Below are positions 1-7,932 of a DNA stretch of 64,000 bases, in pieces; within the stretch, counting starts at the first letter, position 1; every line of letters begins with the position of its first letter. The notes beneath the pieces are model-generated. The model was not told the origin of the DNA and did no database searches. It worked only from the letters and a program-made list of their open reading frames with translations. The stretch lies in NCBI GenBank assembly GCA_947494335.1, contig CANLUT010000001.1, positions 663,649 to 727,648 on the forward strand. Reading direction: 5' to 3'. Position numbers and translations under genes: made by a program. This DNA comes from Oligoflexales bacterium (GTDB taxonomy: Bacteria > Bdellovibrionota_B > Oligoflexia > Oligoflexales > RGVZ01).

Positions 1-483
1 GACAGTGATTTGCGCCTGGCATTTGGACAATGGACTCCAGAGGGTTTTAAAATTGTCGAGAGTGCTAAATGCGCGAGCATGGTGGAACGTATTCCAACGA
101 TTCACGGACGTGTGGTCTTTGCGGAGTCTACCTGGTGGGGATCTGTGGTCGGTTGGCTCCGATCATGGTTTGTCACACAGATTTCGACAAAGATTTTACT
201 GCAAGATTTGAGTATTAGCTACGATCGGGACTCTCATAAAATCTCTGTAGACCCGCGTAAAAGCATTATCCCGATCGTTGTTTCATCCAATGATGTATTG
301 AGCGGAGGAAAGCCTTACGTTCTTGATCCAAGGGCAGGAGTCTTCGGTATCAATCTTTATGAGCGATTTGTCGGTTCGCAGATCGCAGACGGTCTGTCGG
401 CTGACTTAAATAAAACATTAACGGACGCTGATGCCGCTCTGTCTCAGATGATTCTGGGTATCGCGGGCGGCATTCTGGAGTAG
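1..483 (+). CDS. Partial unknown protein (C-terminal part)
   Basis: The reading frame is open from the first base and stops at a TAG at 481-483, so the gene begins upstream of the window; the apparent TTG start near base 10 is only an edge effect. About 160 residues are visible. I recognise no family. The tail is rich in small and hydrophobic residues and ends in a glycine/isoleucine-rich stretch, and an internal segment around residues 55-80 could be amphipathic or membrane-near. Only 5 bases separate its stop from the next start, so the two are probably co-transcribed and may share a function. The role is unknown. Confidence 0.7.
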   Translation, partial: DSDLRLAFGQWTPEGFKIVESAKCASMVERIPTIHGRVVFAESTWWGSVVGWLRSWFVTQISTKILLQDLSISYDRDSHKISVDPRKSIIPIVVSSNDVLSGGKPYVLDPRAGVFGINLYERFVGSQIADGLSADLNKTLTDADAALSQMILGIAGGILE

Positions 484-488
484 AGATT

Positions 489-1097
489 ATGAATTTGTCG
501 AAGCTTATCCTAGTCAATACGCTATTCTTCATTGCTGCATCCGCTTGGGCCTCCGATCGTGAGCGCCTTTTGCCGCTGTTTAGCGATCGGTATCACAATG
601 CCTATTTTTCGGGACGCTGCGGCGATAATATTATTAATTTTCTGCGTAAGGCTAATGAGCAAGGTATAGATACGCGCAATATCAGTATGGTGTTGATTCA
701 GAATAAAGGGTTTTCTGGCTTTGGTATGGTCAATGCCGAAGCCGCGCGTGACTCCGTTCGCGGTGTGCCCGTCGCATCAGAAAAAAATTGGTATCATCAT
801 GTGATCGCTATTGATAGCGAGGGCTTTGTGTATGATTTTGATTATACCGAGCGTCCCTTGATAACAGACCTGAATACATACGCCGAAAAAATGTTTCTCA
901 ACGAGCCTGAATGCATTGGAGGGCGTCCTTCAGGTGAGTTTTGCATTGGTCGAACCGATAAGCTTAATGACTACACGATCAAAATTATCCCATCTGATGT
1001 CGCCATTTCAGGCGAAGATGATGCGACTGAATTGCCTTCAGTTAATTTGAAATCATTCCTGCAAAATTGGAAGGATCTGTTGAAAGGTCGGCCATAG
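489..1097 (+). CDS. Secreted protein with a possible Cys-His-Asp hydrolase core
   Basis: This is a 202-residue protein with a clear N-terminal signal peptide (about residues 1-21, ending A-W-A-S), so it is exported. The mature part has Cys44 at the start of a helix (RCGDNIINF), then His104 in WYHHVIAID, then Asp116/Asp118 in VYDFDYT. This order and spacing resemble papain/transglutaminase-fold amidases such as N-terminal glutamine amidohydrolase, where Cys, His and Asp form the triad in YHV and YDLDT contexts. The similarity is by eye and covers only the motif neighbourhood. Two further cysteines (in PECIG and EFCIG) could form a disulfide in the periplasm. It follows the partial gene by 5 bases. 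Function is inferred, not shown. Confidence 0.6.
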   Translation: MNLSKLILVNTLFFIAASAWASDRERLLPLFSDRYHNAYFSGRCGDNIINFLRKANEQGIDTRNISMVLIQNKGFSGFGMVNAEAARDSVRGVPVASEKNWYHHVIAIDSEGFVYDFDYTERPLITDLNTYAEKMFLNEPECIGGRPSGEFCIGRTDKLNDYTIKIIPSDVAISGEDDATELPSVNLKSFLQNWKDLLKGRP

Positions 1098-1180
1098 GTC
1101 GTTTCCAGTGATTGCGCGTTCACGTAGCGGCTGTTAGAGTGTTTAGGATTGTTAATGCTCACAAGCCCGCGAGTTGATTT

Positions 1181-1648
1181 ATGAGAATTTGGAATTCACA
1201 CTACATCTCGATTGCGCTAATTGGATTTTTCATGGCAACGAAGGTTGAAGCCATCACGCTATTCGGCGGAAGCTTTGTTTCACTTGCTGTACCGTCATCA
1301 GAAAAGAAGGTCTCCATAAACAAAGCCCGATTTGGCAAGCAAGAGCTTTGTGGAATCGAGCTTAAGTCCAATGTCATCGTACTGAACACTAAAGTTTGGC
1401 AGCAGTTGGCATCTTTGCTCGACGTTCACGAAGTTCACGATGACCGTGTTTTTCAGTCAGTTGAACCCTCAATTACGACAGACTATTCGCCGCGTCTTCG
1501 TTACGTGTTCAGTCGTCTCGATGCTGACTACAGCACATTTGTGTTTCGCTCAAAAGACGGGTCAAATCTGAGTGACATTGCCAAATCCCTGCTGGGTGCG
1601 GCATCGAGTGAGGTCGGCCTGATCGCTGTCGGCTATTCATGCGACTAG
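1181..1648 (+). CDS. Unknown secreted protein
   Basis: A 155-residue protein. Residues 1-25 are hydrophobic and end in an Ala-containing signal-peptidase-I-like site (KVEA). The mature part has no motif I recognise; it holds two cysteines, one near residue 53 (QELCGIEL) and one at the extreme C-terminus (GYSCD), which may pair. Its ATG at 1181 has only a weak ribosome binding site, and it lies 83 bases after the previous gene in the same direction, so it may belong to the same small operon. No function can be assigned. Confidence 0.6.
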   Translation: MRIWNSHYISIALIGFFMATKVEAITLFGGSFVSLAVPSSEKKVSINKARFGKQELCGIELKSNVIVLNTKVWQQLASLLDVHEVHDDRVFQSVEPSITTDYSPRLRYVFSRLDADYSTFVFRSKDGSNLSDIAKSLLGAASSEVGLIAVGYSCD

Positions 1649-1679
1649 TTCAGTCAGAATGGTTTGCATAGCGCCCAAA

Positions 1680-1707
1680 TTGCGGCAGTGCGGTAACATT
1701 TTATAAC
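1680..1707 (+). promoter_or_regulatory. Candidate sigma70-type promoter for the peptide-transport operon
   Basis: TTGCGG at 1680-1685 and TATAAC at 1702-1707 are separated by 16 bases. A start a few bases past 1707 would give a leader of roughly 110 nt that includes the hairpin at 1777-1819. The call is by consensus match only. Confidence 0.45.
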
Positions 1708-1776
1708 CAAAAGCGGCACTTTGACGCGCGAGGAAAAAAGCATTTTCTCCGTTGAATTGGCGGACTTGCGCCTTTG

Positions 1777-1819
1777 TTTGCTCCTTGCTACTCTCAGGGT
1801 GAAATTAGCAAGGAGCAAA
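1777..1819 (+). promoter_or_regulatory. Perfect 14-bp hairpin that sequesters the dppD ribosome binding site
   Basis: Bases 1777-1790 (TTTGCTCCTTGCTA) and 1806-1819 (TAGCAAGGAGCAAA) are exact reverse complements around a 15-nt loop. The AAGGAG at 1810-1815 is the only good ribosome binding site for the ATG at 1824 and lies wholly inside the 3' arm. No T-run follows, so it is not a standard terminator. It could be an RNA thermometer, the expression platform of a translational switch, or an operator acting as DNA. Confidence 0.7.
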
Positions 1820-1823
1820 TAAG

Positions 1824-2861
1824 ATGTCTAATTTTTCATCTGGTGATGCAGTGCTCAAAGTCGAAGGATTGGTGACGTCCTTTCGCACTGATGATGGCAC
1901 CGTGACCGCGTTAGATGGGGTTGGTTTTGATATTGGACGCGGCAAGACCTTGGGCATCGTGGGAGAGTCTGGTTGCGGTAAGAGTGTCACCAGTCTTTCT
2001 ATCATGGGATTGCTTCCCTCCGGTGTTGGTCGCATCGACGCTGGGAAAATTTTGTTTGAGGGGAAAAATCTCGCGACACTCCCCGAAGAAGAGATGAGAG
2101 ATATCCGAGGCAACAAGATTGCCATGATCTTTCAGGAACCGATGACTGCACTGAATCCTGTTTTCACAGCAGGTGAGCAGATTATCGAAGTCTTTATGAC
2201 CCACCGTAATATGGACCGCAGCGCGGCATACAAAGCGGCACTTTCCATGATGGAGATGGTGAAGATTCCTGATCCGGAACGACGTCTGGAGGAGTATCCC
2301 CATCAGATGTCGGGCGGAATGAAGCAGCGGGTGATGATAGCTATGGCTCTCGCTTGCAAGCCAGCCGTAATTATTGCTGATGAGCCTACTACAGCCCTTG
2401 ATGTGACGATTCAGTCACAGATTTTACGATTGATGCAAGACCTTCAAAAAGACACTGGTACGTCGATCATGTTCATCACTCACGATCTAGGTGTGATCGC
2501 TGAGATGGCAGACGATGTGGTTGTGATGTATGCCGGACAGGTGATTGAAAGAGCGGATGTGGTGACCCTTTTTGATCACCCTCTGCACCCATATACCAAA
2601 GGGCTACTAGCAAGTATTCCTCATGTCGGTCAGCATCGTGATAAGAAACTCAGTACGATTCGCGGTTCTGTTCCCTCATTAATGAATTTACCTGCGGGTT
2701 GCCGGTTTTACGGACGTTGTCCCTATCGTCAACCCGAATGCGAGCAAACGCGCCCCGCGCTTGAGAGTCATAAGGGTGCTCATGAAGTGGCCTGTCTTTT
2801 TGCAGGTCGCATCGATGCGGGAGAGATCAAGCCAAACTATGAAGCTTTGGGCGGTGAATGA
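1824..2861 (+). CDS. dppD: Oligopeptide/dipeptide ABC transporter ATPase (DppD/OppD type)
   Basis: A 345-residue cytoplasmic ATPase that should power peptide (or related solute) uptake with its partner encoded next door. Walker A is GESGCGKS near residue 48, the ABC signature SGGMKQR is near 164, and Walker B is VIIADEPT near 186, followed by the switch histidine in ITHD. After about residue 255 comes the C-terminal extension typical of OppD/DppD, with cysteines in CRFYGRCPY and PECEQ. It is the first gene of a five-gene operon with 4-base overlaps (ATGA) at most junctions. Its ribosome binding site is inside the hairpin just upstream. Whether the substrate is a dipeptide, oligopeptide or another solute such as nickel cannot be told from the sequence. 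Confidence 0.92.
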   Translation: MSNFSSGDAVLKVEGLVTSFRTDDGTVTALDGVGFDIGRGKTLGIVGESGCGKSVTSLSIMGLLPSGVGRIDAGKILFEGKNLATLPEEEMRDIRGNKIAMIFQEPMTALNPVFTAGEQIIEVFMTHRNMDRSAAYKAALSMMEMVKIPDPERRLEEYPHQMSGGMKQRVMIAMALACKPAVIIADEPTTALDVTIQSQILRLMQDLQKDTGTSIMFITHDLGVIAEMADDVVVMYAGQVIERADVVTLFDHPLHPYTKGLLASIPHVGQHRDKKLSTIRGSVPSLMNLPAGCRFYGRCPYRQPECEQTRPALESHKGAHEVACLFAGRIDAGEIKPNYEALGGE

Positions 2862-3853
2862 TGTCAGATGTTATTTTAGAGGTTAAAAATCTCTCCGTGC
2901 GTTTTCCGATCCGTAGCGGAATTTTGCAACGCCAAACCGGTGCGGTCCAGGCCGTCAGTGATGTGTCTTTGCAAGTAAGACGTGGCGAAACCTTGGGGGT
3001 TGTTGGTGAGTCTGGTTGTGGCAAGACCACGCTCGGACGGGCCATCGTCCGCTTGTACGAGCCTAGTGAAGGGACCGTGGTGTTTCGTGGAGAAGATATT
3101 ACCCACAAGACTCATAAGGAGTTGAGCGCAACCCGCAAGCACATGCAGATGATCTTTCAGGATCCCTATGCATCGTTGAACCCGCGGAAAAACGTGGGGG
3201 CAATTCTTGAAGAGCCACTACTGCTTAACACAAACATGAATCGGGAGGAACGCCTAGCGCGAGTATTCGAACTCATGGACTTGGTGGGTCTTCGTCGTGA
3301 CGCAATGAACCGCTATCCCCATGAGTTCTCCGGTGGGCAGCGCCAGCGTATTGGCATCGCTCGAGCGATTGCACTCAACCCTGATCTAATTGTGGCGGAC
3401 GAGGCGGTTTCGGCCTTGGATGTGTCTATTCAAGCTCAGGTGATTAATCTTTTAGTGGAGCTTCAGAAAAAGCTTGGCATGGCCTACGTATTTGTGGCCC
3501 ATGACTTGGCAGTGGTTCAGTACATCAGTGACCGAGTGGCGGTCATGTATCTTGGGCGAGTTGTTGAGTTGGGATCCAGCAAGGATGTCTATGCCGACCC
3601 TCTGCATCCCTATACAAAGGCCTTACTCGCTGCAGTGCCCGCAGCGCATCCCAAAGACCGTAAAAAAGTACAACCACTCACCGGCGACGTGCCAAGTCCA
3701 GCGAATCCCCCGTCTGGATGTCATTTTCATCCGCGTTGTCGGTTTGCGACTGATAAGTGTAAAACCGAAGCGCCTGCACTAAGGCGGCTAGGTCATGTTG
3801 ATGTGGCTTGTCATCATGCTGAAAAAATCAAGTCCGGTGAGGTGCAGGCATGA
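2858..3853 (+). CDS. dppF: Oligopeptide/dipeptide ABC transporter ATPase (DppF/OppF type)
   Basis: A 331-residue second ATPase of the importer. Walker A is GESGCGKT near residue 49, the Q-loop sits in MIFQDPYASLNPR, the signature is SGGQRQR near 157, and Walker B reads LIVADEAVSALD. The usual Glu-Pro of that motif is Glu-Ala here, as is common in OppF/DppF. The C-terminal Opp/Dpp extension carries CHFHPRC and CKTEAP cysteines. The start overlaps the stop of dppD, and ATGATG offers two start choices 3 bases apart. It would form a heterodimer with DppD under the two permeases. Confidence 0.92.
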   Translation: MMSDVILEVKNLSVRFPIRSGILQRQTGAVQAVSDVSLQVRRGETLGVVGESGCGKTTLGRAIVRLYEPSEGTVVFRGEDITHKTHKELSATRKHMQMIFQDPYASLNPRKNVGAILEEPLLLNTNMNREERLARVFELMDLVGLRRDAMNRYPHEFSGGQRQRIGIARAIALNPDLIVADEAVSALDVSIQAQVINLLVELQKKLGMAYVFVAHDLAVVQYISDRVAVMYLGRVVELGSSKDVYADPLHPYTKALLAAVPAAHPKDRKKVQPLTGDVPSPANPPSGCHFHPRCRFATDKCKTEAPALRRLGHVDVACHHAEKIKSGEVQA

Positions 3854-5658
3854 AAGAGATATTTAGTCGCCGCATGAAAACCCTCGGTATGATTATGCTG
3901 ACGAGTATGGTGTTATCGTCTTGCAGCTGCTCGAGTCGGGGTGGTCTTGATGGCAAGACCAAGGTGCTCAGAAAGGTTCTGACTGCCAAAGGTAAAAGTC
4001 TTGACCCCCATCGACAATTTGATGCTGCAAGTTCAGAAGTGGTGACCTTGATTTTTGATAGTCTTTTTACGACACATTATTTGAAGCGGCCGATCGAGTT
4101 TGTGCCTAATTTAGCTGAGGCTATGCCAGAATTTTCCAAAGATGGGAAAATGATGACGGTTCGCTTGCGCCGCGATGTAAAGTTTCAAGACGGCGCCTGT
4201 TTTGCTGATGGTAAGGGCCGCGCCTTCAATTCTGCAGATGTGGTTTACTCGTTCACACGGTTTTCTGACCCATTTGTGAATGCTAATAGTTATAGCTTGA
4301 TCGAGGGTTTAGTCGTTGGTCTAGATGACGCTCGCAAAGCCATGGATAAGCTTGGAGAGGGGAAATATAAATATGAGCAGTTTGACGTCGAGGGTCTTAA
4401 GGCGCTTGATGATTACACAGTACAGATAAAGCTTACGCGCCCCACCATGGTGCCGATGCAGGTTATGGCTAAGGCTATCATGTCTATTGTTCCGAAGGAG
4501 TGTGTTGAAAAATATGGAGAGGACTTCCAATTTCACCCACTGGGCACGGGAGCATTTGTCCTAAAGTACACCAATCGCCTCGGCGATGTTTGGCTCAAGA
4601 AAAATCCTGATTATCACCTGACATATCCCACCGAAGGTGAGGCAGGTGATCAAGAGAAGGGTCTACTGGAATCTGCCGGAAAACGACTTCCTTTGGTGGA
4701 CGAAATCTATGCTCCCGTAATTGAAGAATCTCAACCTGCTGTTTTGAAGTTTGAACGAGGCTATTTCGATTGGATTGGTCTTGATTCGGACTCATTTAAA
4801 CGATTGGCAGTGAAGACCGGGGACGGGCAGTTTGCCGTGCGTGGAAAGTATGAGAAAGACGTCGCATTGTACGCCGCTATGGACTCTTCGTCATTTTGGA
4901 TCACGCTTAACATGCGCCATCCGTTCCTTGGCAAAAACTTGAAATTGCGACAGGCGATTGCCATGACCATCAATCGGCAGGGCTATATCGATCAAGTTCT
5001 AAATGGACGCGGTATTGTTTTGGATACCGTTGTTCCAATGACAATTGCCTCGAATCATAGAGATATTGGTTTTACCTGGTACGCTCGGGATGTTGAAAAA
5101 GCCAAGGCATTAATGGCTGAGGCCGGATTCCCAAATGGGCGAGGTTTACCGACGTTTAAGTACGTAACGTCGGCAGGTGGTTCAGCACAAAGGATTTTTG
5201 AGTTTCATCGACGCACGCTAGAGGAAATTGGCGTCAAAATCACTATAGATGCGATGCCTTATTCATCTTATCTCAAGAAAATCGAAGAAGGGGATTTTGA
5301 CCTGATCACCTCAGGCTGGGGCGCTGACTATCCAGATCCCGAAAATTTTACTTCCTTACTGACCGCCCTGGCCCGAACTCAAGGTCAAAATTATGGTAAC
5401 TGGAAGAATTCGGATTATGATGCACTATCCGATAAGACGAAAATCACGCCCCCTGGTGAGGCTCGTGACAAGCTGTTCCTGGAGATGGCTGAAATCATAA
5501 AAAAGGACGTACCCATTGTGCCCCTGATGGGAGCAATTCGTGTGGGTCTTTACCCTAAAAATTGGGTTCGCAATTTTAAACGTGATCTGGAAAGCGACCG
5601 CGATGCCATTCACATGGATATCGATGTAGCCAAGCAGAAGGAGGGTCTATCCTTATGA
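3850..5658 (+). CDS. dppA: Peptide-binding lipoprotein of the ABC importer (SBP_bac_5 family)
   Basis: A 602-residue extracytoplasmic solute-binding protein. The N-terminus is a lipoprotein signal with lipobox LSSC, so the protein should be tethered to the inner membrane and sit in the periplasm; extra cysteines follow directly (CSCSS). The mature part shows SBP_bac_5 features: LDPHRQFD early, PNLAE and VKFQDG, the LRQAIAMTINR segment near residue 370, and SGWGADYPDPENF near 490. At about 600 residues it is longer than E. coli DppA (about 535), with insertions around 160-180 and 255-275. It overlaps dppF by 4 bases and the permease by 4, so translation is probably coupled. The gene symbol reflects role and position, not proven substrate. 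Confidence 0.88.
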   Translation: MKEIFSRRMKTLGMIMLTSMVLSSCSCSSRGGLDGKTKVLRKVLTAKGKSLDPHRQFDAASSEVVTLIFDSLFTTHYLKRPIEFVPNLAEAMPEFSKDGKMMTVRLRRDVKFQDGACFADGKGRAFNSADVVYSFTRFSDPFVNANSYSLIEGLVVGLDDARKAMDKLGEGKYKYEQFDVEGLKALDDYTVQIKLTRPTMVPMQVMAKAIMSIVPKECVEKYGEDFQFHPLGTGAFVLKYTNRLGDVWLKKNPDYHLTYPTEGEAGDQEKGLLESAGKRLPLVDEIYAPVIEESQPAVLKFERGYFDWIGLDSDSFKRLAVKTGDGQFAVRGKYEKDVALYAAMDSSSFWITLNMRHPFLGKNLKLRQAIAMTINRQGYIDQVLNGRGIVLDTVVPMTIASNHRDIGFTWYARDVEKAKALMAEAGFPNGRGLPTFKYVTSAGGSAQRIFEFHRRTLEEIGVKITIDAMPYSSYLKKIEEGDFDLITSGWGADYPDPENFTSLLTALARTQGQNYGNWKNSDYDALSDKTKITPPGEARDKLFLEMAEIIKKDVPIVPLMGAIRVGLYPKNWVRNFKRDLESDRDAIHMDIDVAKQKEGLSL

Positions 5659-6587
5659 TTCAGTATGTCATTAGACGTCTTTTGCAGATGATCCCCATCC
5701 TTGTTGGTGTCACGTTATTGATCTTTTTCTTGTTCACCTTCTTTGGAGAGGATCCAGCTCGCGTTGCTCTTGGATCCCATGCAACACCAGAGAAGATTGC
5801 CGCCTTGCGTGCAAAGTGGGGGCTAGATAAGCCGCTGATCATGCAGTACCTCCAATTTTGGAGGGAGATTTTGACTGCGGATTTTGGACGCTCGTTTGTT
5901 AGTGGTGAGCGATTGTCCGAGATGTTTAAGCAAGGGGCCTTAGTGTCGCTTGCTGTGACGATGCCTCCATTTATCATGGGGACAGTTCTTAACTTAATCG
6001 TGGCGATGCTTGTGGCCTGGTACCGGGGGACGGCATTTGACCGCTTCATGTCAGTGATATTTACGGCTTGCATGAGCGTATCATTTCTTGTCTACGTGCT
6101 ACTGTTACAGTACTTTTTGGCCTACAAGCTAGATCTCTTTGAAATTAATGGTTTCATTCCTGGGTTAAAGGGTCTGCCTTATCTATTTTTGCCTTGGATT
6201 ATTCTTATGATCGTGCACTTCGGCCCCGACGTCAGACTTTACCGAAGTATATTGCTGGAAGAAACCAAAGCAGACTATGTGCGTACGGCGCGTGCTAAAG
6301 GCTTGTCTGAAAAGCAAGTCATGTTTAAGCATGTGTTGAAGAACGCCATGATACCGGTCATGACTTACACGGTTGTGGAAGTGCCGTTTCTTGTGATGGG
6401 ATCGTTTGTTTTAGAAAAATATTTTTCGATTCCAGGCCTGGGCGATCTTTTGGTGTCTTCGGTGAACACGGGTGACTTTCCAGTTATTAAAGGCGTGACG
6501 ATTATGATCGCCGTGGCTTATTCGCTTTTTAATCTACTAACTGATGTTCTTTATGCGCTGGTCGATCCGCGTGTGAAGTTGTCTTAA
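5655..6587 (+). CDS. dppB: ABC transporter permease (DppB/OppB type)
   Basis: A 310-residue inner-membrane permease with about six transmembrane helices. The N-terminal segment (YVIRRLLQMIPILVGV) and the EDPAR motif near residue 32 are typical of DppB. The cytoplasmic EAA loop reads YVRTARAKGLSEKQVMFKHV near residue 210 and contacts the ATPases. The ending VLYALVDPRVK is also standard. It overlaps the binding-protein gene by 4 bases. Confidence 0.92.
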   Translation: MIQYVIRRLLQMIPILVGVTLLIFFLFTFFGEDPARVALGSHATPEKIAALRAKWGLDKPLIMQYLQFWREILTADFGRSFVSGERLSEMFKQGALVSLAVTMPPFIMGTVLNLIVAMLVAWYRGTAFDRFMSVIFTACMSVSFLVYVLLLQYFLAYKLDLFEINGFIPGLKGLPYLFLPWIILMIVHFGPDVRLYRSILLEETKADYVRTARAKGLSEKQVMFKHVLKNAMIPVMTYTVVEVPFLVMGSFVLEKYFSIPGLGDLLVSSVNTGDFPVIKGVTIMIAVAYSLFNLLTDVLYALVDPRVKLS

Positions 6588-6599
6588 GGTGAGGTGAAC

Positions 6600-7481
6600 A
6601 TGAGTGTGACAACGGCTCCATTAAATTCATCTGTGGGCGATTCCCTTGGTCGTCGCGCCTGGAGGCGTCTAAAGCAAAGCCCACTTACGATGGCGTGCAT
6701 GGCAATCGTGGCGATTTATTTATTGCTGGCGATGTGTGGCTATTTGGGACTGATTCCTGACTTTCAAAAAGCGGTTGGCGAACCGTTTGCGCCGCCGTCC
6801 GCCGCCAAGCCAGCGTTGTGGCTCGGGCTGGACTTTTTTGGTCGCAGTGTTTTGTTTAAGCTCATTGCTGGCGCGCGCACAGCGATGACTTTGGGAATCT
6901 TGGTGGCCTGTATCAGTCTTCCTATTGGTTTAGCTATGGGAGCGATTGCTGGTTATTTTGGCGGAAGAATCGATGCGGGTGTGCAGTGGGTTTACTCGGT
7001 GATTGTATCGGTGCCGTACATACTGCTCATCATCGCTATCAGCTACATAATGGGTAAAGGATTACTCTCCATCTGCGTTGCTATGGGCCTTGTAGGGTGG
7101 GTGGGTCTATGCCGTATGACGAGAGCTGAATTTATTAAGCTTCGCGAGCGCGAGTTTGTCATGGCAAGCCGGTTGGTCGGCGCAAGTAACATGCGCTTGA
7201 TCTTCAAGCATATTCTCCCAAACGTCATGCACATTGCGGTCGTGGCAGCCTCCATGGAAGTGATGGGTGCGATTAAGGCTGAAGTGATTTTGACCTATCT
7301 TGGTGTCGGTGTGCAGGATGGTTCAAGTTGGGGGCAGATGATTGCTGACGCTCCGGGAGAGCTTCTTAACGGTATCTGGTGGCCGACGTTTGGTGTGAGC
7401 GCGACGCTGTTTTTGATCGTCTTTGCTCTGAATCGAGTGGGCGACGCCCTACGAGATGCTTTGGATCCGAGATTGGTTTAA
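6600..7481 (+). CDS. dppC: ABC transporter permease (DppC/OppC type)
   Basis: The second permease, about 293 residues. It has the N-terminal cytoplasmic segment (RRAWRRLKQSP) and first helix of the OppC family, then WLGLDFFGRSVLFKLIAGART, the characteristic periplasmic-entry motif, and the EAA loop FVMASRLVGASNMRLIFKH. It ends in GDALRDALDPRL, the family signature. A GTG at 6594 is also in frame, but the ATG at 6600 sits at a better distance from AAGGTGAGG. It closes the five-gene importer operon; the DNA beyond is degraded mobile-element sequence. Confidence 0.9.
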   Translation: MSVTTAPLNSSVGDSLGRRAWRRLKQSPLTMACMAIVAIYLLLAMCGYLGLIPDFQKAVGEPFAPPSAAKPALWLGLDFFGRSVLFKLIAGARTAMTLGILVACISLPIGLAMGAIAGYFGGRIDAGVQWVYSVIVSVPYILLIIAISYIMGKGLLSICVAMGLVGWVGLCRMTRAEFIKLREREFVMASRLVGASNMRLIFKHILPNVMHIAVVAASMEVMGAIKAEVILTYLGVGVQDGSSWGQMIADAPGELLNGIWWPTFGVSATLFLIVFALNRVGDALRDALDPRLV

Positions 7482-7511
7482 TCTTCTCTGACCTGCCGCT
7501 CTGTGTCCTAA

Positions 7512-7715
7512 GGTTTTCACAGCAATATTACAGGCGCTTTGGGGACCAGGACAGAAAAGAATTTTTATGAAGATTTGCATGGTTTTATCCATGATGATGC
7601 GATCACCGACGGTGAAAAGATTGCGGAGATTCTTGCAAGATTGGGACTTGCTTTAACGGGCCCACCAAAGAGGCTGCAATCAACCGGAGAACCCGATTAT
7701 GAATGTGACGTTTGA
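7512..7715 (+). pseudogene. Decayed C-terminal fragment of an IS91-type transposase
   Basis: This sits in the 427-base gap after dppC. An open stretch follows a stop at 7509 and ends at TGA 7713-7715. Its translation includes FYEDLHGFIHDDAITDGE, then KIAEILARLGLALTGPP, which resembles the C-terminal tail of IS91/ISCR-family Y2 transposases, where an I..D...I..IL..LGL..PP pattern follows the zinc-like cysteine region. That cysteine region is not intact upstream. There is no start codon with a ribosome binding site, so this is a relic. The rest of the gap up to 7902 shows no gene. The match is by eye only. Confidence 0.5.
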
Positions 7716-7902
7716 CAGCTGGTGCCTCGAGGTGCTGGTCAAGGGAGAATGCGTCCTCATGCCGGTCTGGCTGTGACAACAGTTAATTTATTGGGCAGAA
7801 GTGATCAGTGTGGGGTCGATATTTTTGATGAGTTTGTGTGCGCACGTGGAGTAGAATGACATCTTGTCTGAGTCAGTGAGTAGATAAGATGTCTGGAAGG
7901 GG

Positions 7903-7932
7903 CTGATTATGTTGTTTATTTTTCCTAGGCCC
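7903..7932 (+). repeat. 30-bp direct repeat, copy 1
   Basis: The sequence from 7903 to 7932 matches 9806-9835 at 28 of 30 positions (shared core CTGATTATGTTGTTTA). The two copies bracket the M20 hydrolase and ABM-like genes. Copy 1 contains the first ATG of the hydrolase frame and lies about 190 bases after the transposase C-terminal relic. It may be a terminal sequence of the decayed element. Confidence 0.7.

Noticed and set aside
1777-1819. Hairpin as a rho-independent terminator
   Set aside because: No T-run follows and the 3' arm holds the ribosome binding site of the next gene.
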